A stretch of 64,000 nt of DNA from Tubiluchus corallicola (taxonomy: Eukaryota > Priapulida > Priapulimorpha > Priapulimorphida > Tubiluchidae), in the NCBI GenBank assembly GCA_030141605.1, contig JAQGDQ010002370.1, positions 397,167 to 461,166 of the forward strand, given 5' to 3'. Shown here one piece after another: positions 1 to 12,008 of the stretch (its first letter is position 1; every line of letters begins with the position of its first letter). The notes under the pieces are model-generated. The model saw only the letters and a program-made list of their open reading frames with translations. It did no database searches and was not told where the DNA came from. The position numbers were made by a program, and so were the translations under genes.

Positions 1-148
1 CATGCTTTATTTAGGACTAACATACCTCATGGCATTTCTGCAAATGAATGCAATGATAGTAATTTTAGTGGCTACCCACATCTACTACTCAACACAAAGC
101 CAAAGAAAAGAGCAGTGAGTATCAGTCTTCTTTTCCTTTCAAACCTGA

Positions 149-311
149 CATTAAGTCAGTACACCTGGTCTGCTCAGGCTCAAAACTGTCATCGGTAGAG
201 TGCAGAGAACCACAGAATAGAAATTTACATTGTATATTACTATTCTGTGGTTCTCTGCACTTTACCGATGACAGTTTTGAGACTGAGTAGACCAGGTGTA
301 CTGACTTAATG
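149..311. repeat. Near-perfect palindromic (foldback) MITE-like repeat
   Basis: Two arms of about 72 bp (149-222 and 240-311) are reverse complements with only a few mismatches, separated by a loop of about 17 bp. The ends read CATTAAGTCAGTACACC and its reverse complement. A further inverted fragment of the loop-proximal sequence follows at 320-335. There is no coding capacity. This form is typical of a small non-autonomous foldback element; the family is unknown and no clear target-site duplication is visible. Confidence 0.75.
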
Positions 312-659
312 TACGACGTAAATTTCTATTCTGTGCAAGGAAGTGTAATGCTGCCTCGGTGCACAGTTATTTTTCCGTTGATCACATCTAAAAATCTACT
401 GTTCTCCTACAATTTTTTTCTTGCGGAGGATAAATTTTATGGTTACACCTCCTACAATGGACAGGCTTTGTTATAGGTTCAAACTAATTTTATCCTTCGG
501 GAAACATACACGTGGACAAACTCGCACTTGTCAGAAGCATAATTTAAGTGACATAAAGCACCTGGTGGTAAGACATTCAAAAAGCAGGAATGATCAGAAA
601 TTTTGTCAGTTTCACTGTTTAAATGGTCAAACTAATTTGTCAAACTAAAAGTTTGTCAG

Positions 660-665
660 TTTATT
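660..665 (-). promoter_or_regulatory. Possible poly(A) signal for BBS12
   Basis: The plus-strand TTTATT reads AATAAA on the minus strand, about 240 nt downstream of the BBS12 stop codon. Position and orientation fit a 3' end signal, but such hexamers are frequent in AT-rich DNA. Confidence 0.3.
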
Positions 666-903
666 GCTTACACAGTACGATATATAAGTGACTTTAGCTA
701 AACGTTTTGTATGCTATACCTCATTACTAATATCTTTTCCATCTATCGCACATTGAAGTAGGTGCAAACAAATCTATGATTTGAACTTAAGATTAAACAT
801 GCCTTCAGTGCTGCTTTAATAAATAGTAATATTTTGCATTTTTCTAGGAACATTAAGTGGCTTTTGTTAACCTGTCTGAACTGTTTTAATACTCTTATAC
901 ATT

Positions 904-3900
904 TTACAATAAAGTAACATTATGAACAGAGAGAGTTTGGTTTTCAGCACCAGGAATAATAAGAGAATCAATTTGAACTAAAGTACATACATGCCTTAAG
1001 GCTGTCCTCCACGCTTCAGTTTTACCTACATAATCATCATAGATAGTTTTTGTATTACTGCCATAATAATTTCCTGTATCTCCCAGTTTGTCAGACATTT
1101 CCTTGCCCTGTTCGATCTCCAACATTTTGTAGCTGTGATCAATTGATTGCAAATACTGAACGAAGCCACGGCAAAGAAAGTGTGCAACTTCTCTCATTAA
1201 CAAGTCTCTCCTTGATAATCCCTTAGCTGCATAAAAAACAGGAAAGATGTACCACTGATTCAATTAATTTATACTGATTAAGGTCAAATATCTAAATTTA
1301 TTGAAAAGTTAAATAATGGCCAGCATTAAAACAAAGATATAACATTTTATCGATTTATTGGTAGAGATTATTATTATTGTTATTATTATTATTATTATTA
1401 TTATTAACATCATTTATTTTAGAACATACACACACATGTACTGTTACATACGTGGTTCAACTAAAAAAAGTAGACTGGTAGCAAAAGTAAAATAAATATC
1501 TTGTGGCCCGAATAATTAATAGGTAATAATGACTTAGAGTTCTCATAATAAAATTTCAAAAAATGTAATACACAATCTTTTTCATTTTAAAACTATTCAC
1601 TCTGAATCAGCTGCAAATTCTACTTTTGCAATGAATTAAGTAAGCGTCTCAACTTGTCTCAAACATCAAGAATGAGATTAATAAAATTTACTCATAATTC
1701 TCAATAAATAACAAATAGTTCTCAATTCCCAATTTATGAATGCATGAAATTTCATTTTGCATAAGCAATTAATTTATTTTTATTTAAATTAAATAGACTA
1801 GTGATAGAAAGAACCTTTATTTTGCCTAATGAAGCCGATACTGAACCTTTCATTTTAGTAGAGATAAAACATTGTTGGCAGAGCCCAAAAGAGTCGAATC
1901 ACAAGCAGTGTCGAATCAAATAAAAAACAAAATTGCTTTGCTTATAGGTCATACTGAAAAAAATATACGTGATTTGAAGGAGTTTTTCCTTTTGGTCTTA
2001 ATGCCATATTTTAACCTTATAAAAGCAAATTTGAAGTCCACAAAAAGCAGAACTTTGAAAGTAGCTATGTTATATGGCTGTATGGTATACAAGTCTTTTT
2101 CAACGTCGCACTTTTGCGACTGCATGTGTTGTTGCAGTCTACTGCAAGTTATCGCTGCCCCAAACCCCTTCACTATGTTGTTGCTTTTTAACTGGGCCAC
2201 ATTGACTTTTGCAGATTTGACAATAACTTCTTATGGTGTGTTACTAAAACAGAATCTTGTAAATAAACAAATAGTTGTTTGTTACTGAGTACTAATATTA
2301 ACTATTAGTTTTATTTCAACACATGTACACACATGCTAGCACACATACTTGCACTCACACACATACACACATGCACACCATCATAAATAAGTATGTAGTT
2401 AGAAACCAGTTTTCACCAAAGACACAATACTATTTCATAATATGCAATCATTTTACAAGAATGCAGAACAATCAGCCAAACAAACATTTCATCAATGATT
2501 TACAAGTGATTACATTAGTGACAAGAGCATACCATACAGTACAGTATCGTGGAATGCACCTGGCTTCAGACACTGATTAACTGGTAGCGTTACTTGTTGC
2601 GAAGCAACCCCAATCCCACGGCTGTAAAACTTTTCTACAAAGTTTTTGCAAGGCCGTAGCACTGAAATAAACAGATCTGTGTGACTGCGCTTAGTGCTGA
2701 GCTTGGGCGGCAGTCTATCGCCTTTCGTCCTTTGCATGAAAAACATAGGAGGCACTGTACCGCCTTCCATAGTGAAAGGGTTAAGATTCTGAATTGTGAC
2801 CAAAACTGCAAGTGCTGACTGTGAAAAATCTTTGCTGACTTGATTTTTGTGATCTCAAGATCATAATTTTGCTATTGCTGAATTCTCCATGCTTGATTAC
2901 CTAGAAAATCCATTTTTCTGCGACCCTATTTTAACACTGTCGCCTATATCACATGACCTGGTCACAGCACTTTTCAAAATTTTCTTAGCACATATCTATG
3001 CTCGACAGCTTACCCATAAGGCAATAACATAGGCTTCTAATCAATACTGTCAGTGGTGTTGAGCGACAAAGTCAGTTGCCCTAATTTTCACATTTTGGGT
3101 CCTACTGCTGTGAAGTTTAACCCAGAGGTCACCATTCCCATACCGCTCTGTGTCTACCTTAGTTAGGTGCCTACCCTGCAAGTTTCTTTATTCTAGCTTG
3201 TATACTTATGGAGTTATTGACCAAACCCCATTTTAACACTTTTGCACATATCACTTCTGTCTCCCACCCTCAGGTGACTACCCACCAACTTTGGTGACTC
3301 GCGGTACCATCGCTTTGGAGAAATAAATAAAGAAACGGTTGATTTCCAATATCGCAGAATGTTAACTGTGTTAATTAACGAATCGGGTCCATCGCGCAAG
3401 AGCTGCTAGTCGAAGTGAGACAAACAGGAGGGGTAAAATGTCATTGCTGAGCAAAATCAAACAAACCGATTCGGCAGTTTGATTCGGTTTCATCATTTCA
3501 GCCACTAAAATGCAAGTCATTATTATCATTTGACTTTTGATGCCTTTACTTGCATGATTTTGTTTTGCACTGGCATTTGTATTCATTGGCTGTTTTGTTT
3601 TTTATTATTTACGTTTGTTATTTTAAAAGAAAGTGTAAAATTATGAAATTTTGCACCAAGTAGTCAAAATGTTACAATATGATCCCTTTGCTGCCCCTCC
3701 TGTTTCCCAAGTTCATATTACAAATTTAATGTAAATTGTTGGATTTTAGAAAAGAATAAATTATTCAATTTCAATTTCAACAATATTACAGAGCCTTGAT
3801 GTTATTCTGGAACACTGCATATTAAGTGTAAATATGAAATAAACCAAAACTAAGAAAACTCCCTGCATGAAGTAAAAAAGTTTTTAAAGTGGCATAACGT

Positions 3901-6900
3901 TTTCGAAAAATTTACCTTGTAGCTTTTGCAAAACATTAATGCAAGTTTTCTCTGCCTGGCCACCACCTGGCAACAATATACCACTTGTGCTGACATTTCT
4001 TATGCGATTGACACAATGCCAGAATGACTCTTCTTGAAGCTCTAAAGCTGAAGCAGAAGGATAGCATATCACAGCAGTCTGAAATATCATGAAGCCTATC
4101 AGGTAGTCATACTCATAATCCTTGTCATTACTATTATTTCTATTACAGCTACTAACAACAATATAGTTTGTTGTCTACCAATGAGACAAGTACTTTCACT
4201 CGTGTTATGTTGTAATCCACGAGAAATGGTCTGCACAATTTGTACATAAAAACTTTGTACAAACTTTGTGATACACTTTTGGTGGTATCAAAAATTGTGC
4301 TTACACGAGCAGTAAACTGTTTCGAATGTACACATTATTTCAGTGGTTATATGATGAGTCTAATGAAACACAAACAGATTAAAAATAAAAACAAACTTTT
4401 CTGAGAAACTATACATACGATCAAGACACATTGTCATTGGTAATACTGCTTTCCAAAATAGCACATTGACTAGATGCTTAGAGTTTTGAAAATTTAAAAT
4501 GAATTTGAATGGGTCACAAAGTCCACTGCCTGTGAAGTTGCCAAGAAATTTCTATGCTATAGTCATGGTCAGAAAAGGCTAACTGTACTATAAAACTGTA
4601 CTGATCAGCTAACTGTATTATAAAAATTGCTATGGCCATTTAGTAATTTTCTAACTTTTTAAAGATTCATACCATTTGTACAATATTTGGAGTTTACAAA
4701 AAGTGCATGTGTTAAATACCTGAACATCACATCCAACAGCCACGCAGGCATAGCTGCATTCAGCTGTTCCCCATTGGTCATTATCCCATAATTCAACATG
4801 GACATTATCCACAAACTCCTGAAAAATACATTTATATTGTTCAATATTATTAATAAACTTATCACATACTTAATAAACTTTTCATAAAATGTGAAAACTG
4901 TACCATGAGGAAAAAAGAAAACACACAGAAATACATACATTAAAGCAGTCGGTCAGATATGATAGGACTGCAATGCCAGTAGTGGCAGAAAGGGCTTCTA
5001 AGGCTTTCCAAGGCACAGATTGGATAACTGTTATATTGTTCTGGTTGCAGAAATCTTGTACATTTGCATCTACTTCACCTTTCACTATCAGCAGAGTAAT
5101 GAACTTCTACAAGAAAAGAATTGGACTATTATTCGAAATGGTTGTTTAAAACAACCAAACATTTTAAGCAAAATCCAATTATGCGTAACAATTTTCAATT
5201 TATACTGCAATTACATTATATTCACAGGTTATGCACAAAAATCCTAGAGATAAAAATTACCTCTTTTAATAACACAAATTTATTCTTAATGACAAAAATA
5301 GTAAGAAAGAATTAAGATCCCACAATTAAAAAACAAGGAAATGCAGGGTCACATTTTTCTTTCTCTTCCCTTGTTTTTTTTTAATTACCTCCTTTAATAC
5401 TGTAGTGATTTCACAAAACCATTGTGATTGCAAATTTGTATGACTGGCAGTATAAGATATAGAAGAAGGTTCGACATTTGGCTGATAGCCAGTGTGGTGA
5501 AATTTTTCGTTTATGCTTCCTCCAACAAGCTGAAAAGAAGCAAGAAACAACGTGTAATTAGAATACACATAAAAGTATAAATGCTTTTAATCAAATTCCA
5601 ATAAAGCAGATTTCCATTACCAGTTCAGTCAATAAGTAATACATAACAAAATTGTCAGATCACAAAATAAAAATGAGGTTATATATTCATATGTGCAGTA
5701 GCAGCAGAGGGCACATTTCATGCTGCTTCAATATCTGAAATCTGTCCTCTACCAAACAGATAATGTTAAAAAATTCTACAAGGTATGTTCTATCTTAACA
5801 CAATGATTTCAGCAGGTAAAACTTATAAAGTGAGCTATGTAAGTGTTATATTTCATACCAACGCTCTGTAAACTCGAGGAAAATTACAGGACAGCATGCA
5901 TGCAGTATCCGAGTTTACTTTTAATAATATTCCTTGGACAACTGTACTTTTCCAGTGTGGTAGGCCAGCAATGCTGCATGTGTATACTCTTGCAGTGTTC
6001 AATCTGCAAAAAATATCAAGTTAGGATATGGATATGTACAAGTATTATTGTACATATATCAAAAGTTTAACATTAATTAGTTAAATAGGTGAATATGCAT
6101 ATCCTACTAAACAAAGTTGGTTAATAAATACTAAAAATAATCATAAAACAGGTAAACACAAGGCTATAATACCTGGGCAAGTGACATTTTGAAACATGCT
6201 GCATCTGTGCTTGTCTCTTCCAACAATCCAAAGCAAGTTTCATCATGTCCTCATTACTGTGACTTAATCCGTATGCAATCTTTTCACAAGCAGAAATTAC
6301 TCTGCCACTGTTCTCATCAGTTTGTGCACTGCTGCTGTTTTGTTTACAAGTGAAACACATGGAAGCATTTGGTACTTCGAGACTGCGATCTGGCTTGCAT
6401 GTGGTAAGATAACTAGAAGTTTTTTCTCCACTCGTCTTCACAGAGTTCCCATCACTAAACCGACTATTACGCATGGTATTAAGCGTATAAAAATGTCTGC
6501 TTTTAGTAAGTACATGTCTTTTGCAAGCACTTAAGTTGAATACTGATCTATCAACCTTAATGTTGTTGGCAAATCTACCAGTATCACTGTTTTTAGCATT
6601 AGTATATCCTGAATGGTCATCAATTATTTTGTTTTCAGGTGATATAGTCAAGGGATTAAGTACATTTGGTTTGGTAGCACAAGTTGTAGGAATTCCAGTG
6701 TCTGCACCATTAGACAGCCCCTGTTTCGACCTTTTATTTTTACTACTAACAGATGGAAATTGTGCAGAAAGTATTTCCTTGTATTTAGTAAATGTGTTTG
6801 TATCTGATAAATTTTCATGTGCAATAGCCTCACTACTGCCACCAGACTTACTTTCATAAGATTGCATACTGGTAATATTATGAAAATTCGACAGTTCATA

Positions 6901-8655
6901 ATTTGTATTTGTGGAATCCAGATCCAGACCAGCATTTCTGTTAAATGGATTAGTTAAAACAAAGTTGTTACCTAGTACATCGATTTTATCTTCACAGGAA
7001 AACGCTGAATGTTCACAATTTGAAATTTCTATGTTAGATTTATCAAAACACCAAAAGATATCACTAATATCGTCAACTTCCTCAAGTTTATCTTCACAAA
7101 GTCCATTGCTATGCAAACATTTTACACAGTCAGCCTGTCTCATTAAATCTGCTGCAGGCATTTTGAGTTCATGACAGCTGCTTAACGATGGTGACTGAAG
7201 GAAAAGTGATGCCTTGATACTGACAGCAGACAATTGCTCAAGACAACATTCAAGACACCCGTTCATCAGTTCAGTAATAATAGTTCTTGGTATTCCCTAA
7301 TACAAAAAAATAAACAAATAAATATAGCCAAATATCATAAAAGCTAGAACCTATTTATTTCAAAAATTTAATCAAGATTATATTAATTAAAAAAACAATG
7401 TTTTGTGTTGGCAATGTGTGATGCTCTATTCTAGATGTCTGGAATACAACTGCAAAAGTGCTGAGTAAAGGAGATTTGCACCTGTAGTTTAAATCTGAAA
7501 TTACAGAAAGTCCACCTTCTTGCAGGAATGTTTATATAGAATTTTTTGAATACTGACTTTAGACAAAGTGTCACAATTACCTAATTGTCTACACAAGTAA
7601 TTAATTACCAGGTACATTAGCAGTATATAGACTAGTACATTACTCATTGTCAACACAAAGCACTGCTTGCAAAAGTGCATATGCAAAGCAAATCATACTT
7701 ACAAGCCAAATGTTATGCAACAGTACTTTTTTTAAATTAACATAATTTGAATTAAATTTTGGAATTTTAGATTTTAGTGTATTTGCCAAACTAAGATACA
7801 GACTTCATAGTAACATGTTTGCTTTTCCATAGGGATACATCGGATCCACGGCTGTATGTACTGGATCCAGTTCTGGTTAAACTAAAAAACCGCCAAACTA
7901 TGCTCTTACTCGAAGTAAAAGTAAAAGCTTACTGGAATTTTAGCAAGCATTTTTGTAGCAGTAGCACTATCTTTGCATGCTACTTGCAACAAAGAACCAC
8001 GACATGAGAATTGCTGGTAGCGCTAGCGCTACAAGCATGGTGGCATAAAAACTAATGAATTTCTGAAGATTTTAATATGAATCCTTCAAAGTCTTTAAAA
8101 AACTTAAGACTATTTGGGTAACTAAAATGTCATGTACAATTTTTCTTACCTGCTCTAATTTTTTTTCACAATCGATAATTTTATACATAGAAAACTAGAA
8201 ATACACACTGTGCAAAGTTTAATGAACATTTCTGCCAGATCTGGATCGGATCCATAAAAAATGTTGGATCTTGGAGTCCGGAATCCGGATCCGGTACATC
8301 CTGACTTTTTAAGACTGATACAATTTAAAAGGCTTCAAATTTTTAAAGCAAACCTTTTTTACTAATTCAAATGCAGAGTGGACCCACGCATTAGCCATAA
8401 ACAGTAAAGTTGTTGTTGAAGAGCCATACATCTTATGATGTGCCTGAACAGCAGAGTTGAGTAATTCCATACTAGGGTCCTTAAAACAAAAAAATCATTA
8501 GTTTAGTTCAGTAACTGTAAGCCTAATATCAAAAATATGTTAAAATACATAATCACAGTTTTAGTTTTAATTGTACCTTCAAATGTATGTTTTCTAGTAG
8601 TTGAGCCGGGCACTTGATGAAGTGGCATTGGTTGTCATCGGTAATGCATTTGACA
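904..8655 (-). CDS. BBS12-type chaperonin-like ciliary protein (N-terminus unresolved)
   Basis: BBS12 is a divergent group II chaperonin relative that acts with MKKS and BBS10 to assemble the BBSome for ciliary trafficking. Nine exons, in coding order on the minus strand, join in phase with GT-AG introns: 8655-8577, 8479-8354, 7296-6173, 6003-5859, 5529-5389, 5106-4939, 4818-4720, 4078-3916 and 1226-904 (TAA), giving 788 codons; human BBS12 is about 710 aa. Recognition rests on collinear similarity: MELLNSAVQAHH with TTTLLFMANAW near the N-terminus, RVYTCSIAGLP at the start of the apical region, KALEALSATTGIAVLSY, the chaperonin glycine motif LLPGGGQAEK, and IYDDYVGKTEAWRTAL followed by LVQIDSLIIPG at the C-terminus. 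The large exon 7296-6173 carries a low-complexity polar insertion, as is usual in BBS12. No convincing initiator Met was found; the first joined exon begins in phase 2, so at least one upstream coding exon is missing. Introns hold the repeats listed separately. Confidence 0.9.
1367..1406. repeat. (ATT)n microsatellite
   Basis: About 13 units of ATT/TTA with one interruption (TTG), in the last BBS12 intron. Confidence 0.9.
2165..2780. mobile_element. piggyBac-like MITE, copy A
   Basis: A 616-bp element with terminal inverted repeats CCCCTTCACTATG and CATAGTGAAAGGG. The right end is followed by TTAA (2781-2784), the piggyBac target site; the left flank has decayed to CAAA. It shares most of its length with copy B at 61606-62144, including the interior motif TTTGACAATAACTTCTT, a CA-rich microsatellite and the CTGGCTTCA block near the right end. 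There is no transposase. It sits in the last BBS12 intron. It is older or more degraded than copy B, judged by the lost left TTAA. Confidence 0.8.
2320..2379. repeat. CA-rich microsatellite inside MITE copy A
   Basis: Interrupted ACAC/ACAT repeats. A related CA-rich tract occupies the equivalent place in copy B, so it is part of the element rather than an independent expansion. Confidence 0.75.
3735..3782 (+). repeat. LINE-type 3' tail
   Basis: AATAAATTATTCAATTTCAATTTC has the form of a poly(A)-like signal followed by a short CAATTT repeat, like the tails of the LINEs at 49374-49400 and 62427-62470. The upstream 300 bp has no readable reverse transcriptase. It is probably a heavily 5'-truncated LINE in a BBS12 intron. 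Confidence 0.4.
5312..5388. repeat. Short palindromic MITE abutting a BBS12 splice donor
   Basis: The left end TCCCACAATTAAAAAACAAG and the right arm CCTTGTTTTTTTTTAATTAC are imperfect inverted repeats. The same family occurs at 36004-36198 (left end TCCCACAATTAAAAACAAG). The minus-strand donor GTAATT of the BBS12 exon 5529-5389 occupies 5388-5383 and falls within the right arm. Confidence 0.6.
7831..8304. mobile_element. Small TIR element with GGATCC-rich ends
   Basis: The left end AGGGATACATCGGATCC resembles the reverse complement of the right end, CCGGATCCGGTACATCCT. Both ends carry clustered GGATCC/CCGGAT motifs that are otherwise absent nearby. It is about 474 bp with no transposase, in a BBS12 intron. 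Target duplications are unclear. It may be a non-autonomous hAT-like element. Confidence 0.5.
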
Positions 8656-8726
8656 CTAAAAAAATAATTTAATTAACTTGCTGATTAAATTAAATTAATT
8701 GAACAGATCTCAAGGCTATAGTCTAC

Positions 8727-8781
8727 CAATCACAACCTTCCTATGGTCACTGCCTCCACAACTTCCAGTCAGTGGCTTCAC
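8727..8781 (-). CDS. Candidate upstream BBS12 exon, join not clean
   Basis: On the minus strand an acceptor-like TTAG precedes an open stretch reading VKPLTGSCGGSDHRKVVIG, followed by a GTAGAC donor at 8726-8721. In BBS12 relatives a Gly/Pro-rich segment followed by K-F/V-I-I precedes the sequence found in exon 8655-8577, so content and position fit. However, this donor leaves phase 1 while the next exon needs phase 2, and no canonical phase-2 donor lies in the stretch. The foldback transposon ends at 8786, only 5 bp upstream of the exon start. It may be a real exon with a sequence error, a damaged exon, or chance. Confidence 0.3.
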
Positions 8782-8785
8782 TAAT

Positions 8786-9736
8786 CAGTATATTATTTCT
8801 TCAAGATCAATTGAGGTATTGAAAATATTGTGAACATGTTCCTACAATTTTGCCAACTGACATCAATGTGCGATTTTTGTCATACAAGAGTTCAAGCACA
8901 GGCATGAGTTCACTTAACCAACGTAGCTTATGTCGCTACATAACCAAGCACTTAATTACACCAATGTAATCAAGCGCTTGGCATAAGGGCCAAGCAATTG
9001 TTTTTGCTAGTCTGTGTAATACCTATACAGGTATATTTTTGCATGTTTGTTTTTCTTTGTTTTATGTATTTTCTATCAAAAGGATCAGACAAAAATGTTT
9101 AGAATTGTTGAACACTGGCAGAGACGAGTTTCCTACTATGAGCATTCTAGTTTTATTATAGAAGTTATTTGCATCGAAAAAACTTTTGTGCCATTTTTTC
9201 CTATTTTTCCATTTGAACCAATTTTTCCTACAGGTGCCACTTTCATTCTATTCAAACAGCTCACCAAAAACAGTTAGACAAAATTTTAAACGGTGACCTT
9301 GGCTCTATAAGTAAAAAACAGGCCCAATCATCCGGGACCCAAATCTTGGAGCATTAGTATTCTAGAATCGTAGTATTTCTGCTGTATCATAGCTCATTAA
9401 AACTGCAGGTTTGAATGTGTTTTGAGATTTTACAGCTTCAGAGTCTCACCCAACTAATAACTAAATTATACCAAACCTTGCAAAAATATACCTGTGTAGG
9501 TATTACACAGACTAGCAAAAACAATTGCTTGGCCCTTATGCCAAGCGCTTGATTACATTGGTGTAATTAAGTGCTTGGTTATGTAGCGACATAAGCTACG
9601 TTGGTTAAGTGAACTCATGCCTGTACTTGAACTCTTGTATGACAAAAATAGCACATTGATGTCAGTTGGCAAAGTTGTAGGAACATGTTCACAATATTTT
9701 CAATACCTCAATTAATGTTGAAGAAATAATATACTG
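8786..9736. mobile_element. 951-bp foldback element with 258-bp inverted repeats
   Basis: The left arm 8786-9043 and right arm 9479-9736 are near-identical reverse complements starting CAGTATATTATTTCTTCAA. About 435 bp of unique AT-rich sequence lies between them, with no transposase-like frame. High arm identity suggests fairly recent insertion or arm gene conversion. Flanks CTTCACTAAT and TTTTTAAAAG show no obvious target duplication. It lies 5 bp from the candidate upstream BBS12 exon and may have displaced or truncated it. Confidence 0.85.
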
Positions 9737-10658
9737 TTTTTAAAAGTTTCTTTATGGTTACAGGAAATTTTATTAAGAATATTGTGCTTTTACAATTCTC
9801 TAAATTTATCCGTTATATAAGCTACTATGAAAAGGAAATCTATAATATATAATACACTACAATAATTGTTGGAGCATCATTGCACATGTATGGCAGCAGA
9901 AAGACTAGTCCAATAACTTTGTTGACATGGCAACTAACTGTTGGTACTCCAAACAGAAACACAACTATTCAACTAAGGTCGTCTCATCTATGGCAACAAT
10001 TTTTTTCCTTCAAAATACAGTAGAATTGAGGCCAAGGTGTATCCGTGTATTGTTCTGCATTAATTAGTGGATTTCAAGCAAGTGACGTTGTACGTTGTTA
10101 TTGTGCAAAACAATGTAATAGCTGAAAAGTTTTCTCAATTTGATTTCCAAAAATCGATTTTTAATACTAATTAATAATAATTAATAGTAATTAAAAAATG
10201 CAATGCGTTTCAATTTGATTTTGTATGAATGGCCATTGTGTGAGATATACAAAAATGAAAATAATTACAATGCAGTCGTTGCTTGGTGAGAACGGTTTTT
10301 CATGAACCCATGCTGAATGCAATAAAATCCCACGGTCGTGAAGAAGTTAATTGATTTTACTAATTACAGGAGGCGTTTTTCACAGTTTTACTGCTGCAAC
10401 TTTCTCATGCTTGTCCAAAATAAGCTCAATTTCCCGAGACCTGTAGCTTTTCCTTTAACGTAGTTTATGTACCTTAAAAACGTTTGAAACGAAAACATAT
10501 CACACATTGCGAGAATTTTTGTCGAATTTCGTGAAACAAACTTCTTTAGTTTTTGCCGCTCTCGCTTTTCAAGTCCTTATGTAGGGCGCCGAGTACGAAG
10601 TTAGCCGAGGTAAGACACTTTCGTTAAGCCCCACGTGTAAAATTTGCAGAAAAGCAGT

Positions 10659-11331
10659 GTCGTACATGGGCAGCCCAAGTTGGGCACTGGCGATTTCTGT
10701 CGAGAATCGAGAATTACGACATAATAAACATAAAACTAAATTTGTTTTAGAAAAAAGTAACTTTATAATAACGATGAATAGTCCTTGACGATTTAAAAAT
10801 GTATTGTTTGCAATAATATCATCATTATTATTAGCTCCATTAATATCATCCTAACATTAACCTAAGTATCTAATGCTTTAAAGAGAGAAACTATGTAGTG
10901 CACATAGCTTGCTAGCCCGTTTACATAGTAGAAAACAATTATTTTCCCAAGAGGTAGTAAAACGGATCACCTGTCTGTGAAGCAAGACAAAATAATAAAT
11001 GATAATTATGTTAAGCAGATGTTGGAATCGCCTAGAAAGCGGGCTTATTTCACTTCAAAAAGATTAATATCGAAGCCAAATTTAATATTGGCCATTCTTC
11101 TTGCACAAATAAGATTCTTTTATTTTATCAAATGTATAATAAATTATTCATTATATGTATATATTCATTATTCATTACGTGTATTGATGTTTTATTATTA
11201 TTAAATACACAAAGACAACGGACGCTGCCAGTACGGTTAAGGACTCAATTCGTGACCTGTCTCTAGTGTCCTACTTGGGCAGCCCATGTACGACGCGTCT
11301 TACTTGGAGGCTAGCCCATGTACGACGCGTT
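10659..11331. repeat. Inverted and direct copies of a GC-rich 22-bp motif
   Basis: GTCGTACATGGGCAGCCCAA starts at 10659. The same 22-bp motif returns in inverted orientation at 11273-11294, with one mismatch. A shorter direct copy, AGCCCATGTACGACGCG, follows near 11315-11331. These may be the ends of a degraded TIR element of about 640 bp; the interior is AT-rich and non-coding. Confidence 0.5.
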
Positions 11332-11631
11332 CTACTCTTTACTCGGGCTACTGCTGTATTTTGCTCCCAACACCTAGAAATTCATTGTAAGCAACAAGCA
11401 ACCTTTGTTGCACAGTTGAGACCATCGTTGTGACCATAGATATATATCTGCTCTGAGCCATATTAAGACTTTGCTAAAATTTTAACTACTAATTATCAGT
11501 GGAGTAATAATAGTGTTTTAGCTAATGTTTCATGTTAAATTACTACTAGCTGACCGAAAATAAAATTTTATTACTACTACTATGAAGCATTATTTTGGTT
11601 GTCAACTTGTCAAAAACGACAAGCTGTGTAA

Positions 11632-11963
11632 TAGGAATAAGCATTTTCTACCTTTCACTATTTAAAATTCGAATTCAGTTTGAAACATTTTTGAACAATT
11701 TTTCGGATCAGTAGTGAAAAGCGGTTTTACAAAGATCATGCATATTAATTGATTTTGTTTTGCAGTAAAACCACTATTAGTTTGCTAAAATTTTTGCACA
11801 AAAACTGCAAGCTCAATTGTGCTAATTGCATGCTGTTTCAAACATTTTATTGATAAAGAAACGTATGGGGCTGAAGTGTTGAGCTATTCAAATCTATAAT
11901 TTAGGTTCAAATCAAATTTGCAATAAAAAAACTCATTCGATTCGAACGTTTGATGTTCATCCC
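11632..11963. mobile_element. TIR repeat, copy 1 of a tandem pair
   Basis: Ends AGGAATAAGCATTTTCTAC and GATGTTCATCCCT are degraded inverted repeats. The interior (TTGATTTTGTTTTGCAG, then AAAACCACTATTA, TTTGCACAAAAACTGCA and GCTGTTTCAAACATTTTA) is collinear with copy 2 at 12009-12373. This copy is more diverged at its ends. It is non-coding and hAT-like by its ends. Confidence 0.65.
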
Positions 11964-12008
11964 TGCCATGTAATCTGATCGACTGAATTTTTGCCACTCC
12001 TCAGACTT

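Larger units (their letters stand above)
1..903. other. Left-edge non-coding DNA with a hairpin repeat
   Basis: This stretch lies downstream of the BBS12 stop codon on the minus strand. It contains the foldback repeat at 149-311 and a possible minus-strand polyadenylation signal at 660-665. A short plus-strand reading frame at 421-648 has no recognisable domain and no splice context, so I do not call it a gene. Nothing else was recognised. Confidence 0.6.

Noticed and set aside
27-38. 12-nt minus-strand micro-exon flanked by CATTTGCAG and GTATGTT
   Set aside because: Perfect splice signals around 12 bases are expected by chance, and no adjacent coding sequence uses it.
421-648. 75-codon plus-strand reading frame
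   Set aside because: No recognisable domain or splice context, and it overlaps low-complexity inverted TTGTCAAACTAA sequence.
1872-2288. 138-codon plus-strand reading frame
   Set aside because: It runs across an intron of BBS12 and into the piggyBac-like MITE; its apparent cysteine clusters come from non-coding repeat DNA.
6322-7174. Plus-strand frames within 6322-7174
   Set aside because: Antisense shadows of the large BBS12 exon, which has clear collinear similarity on the minus strand.
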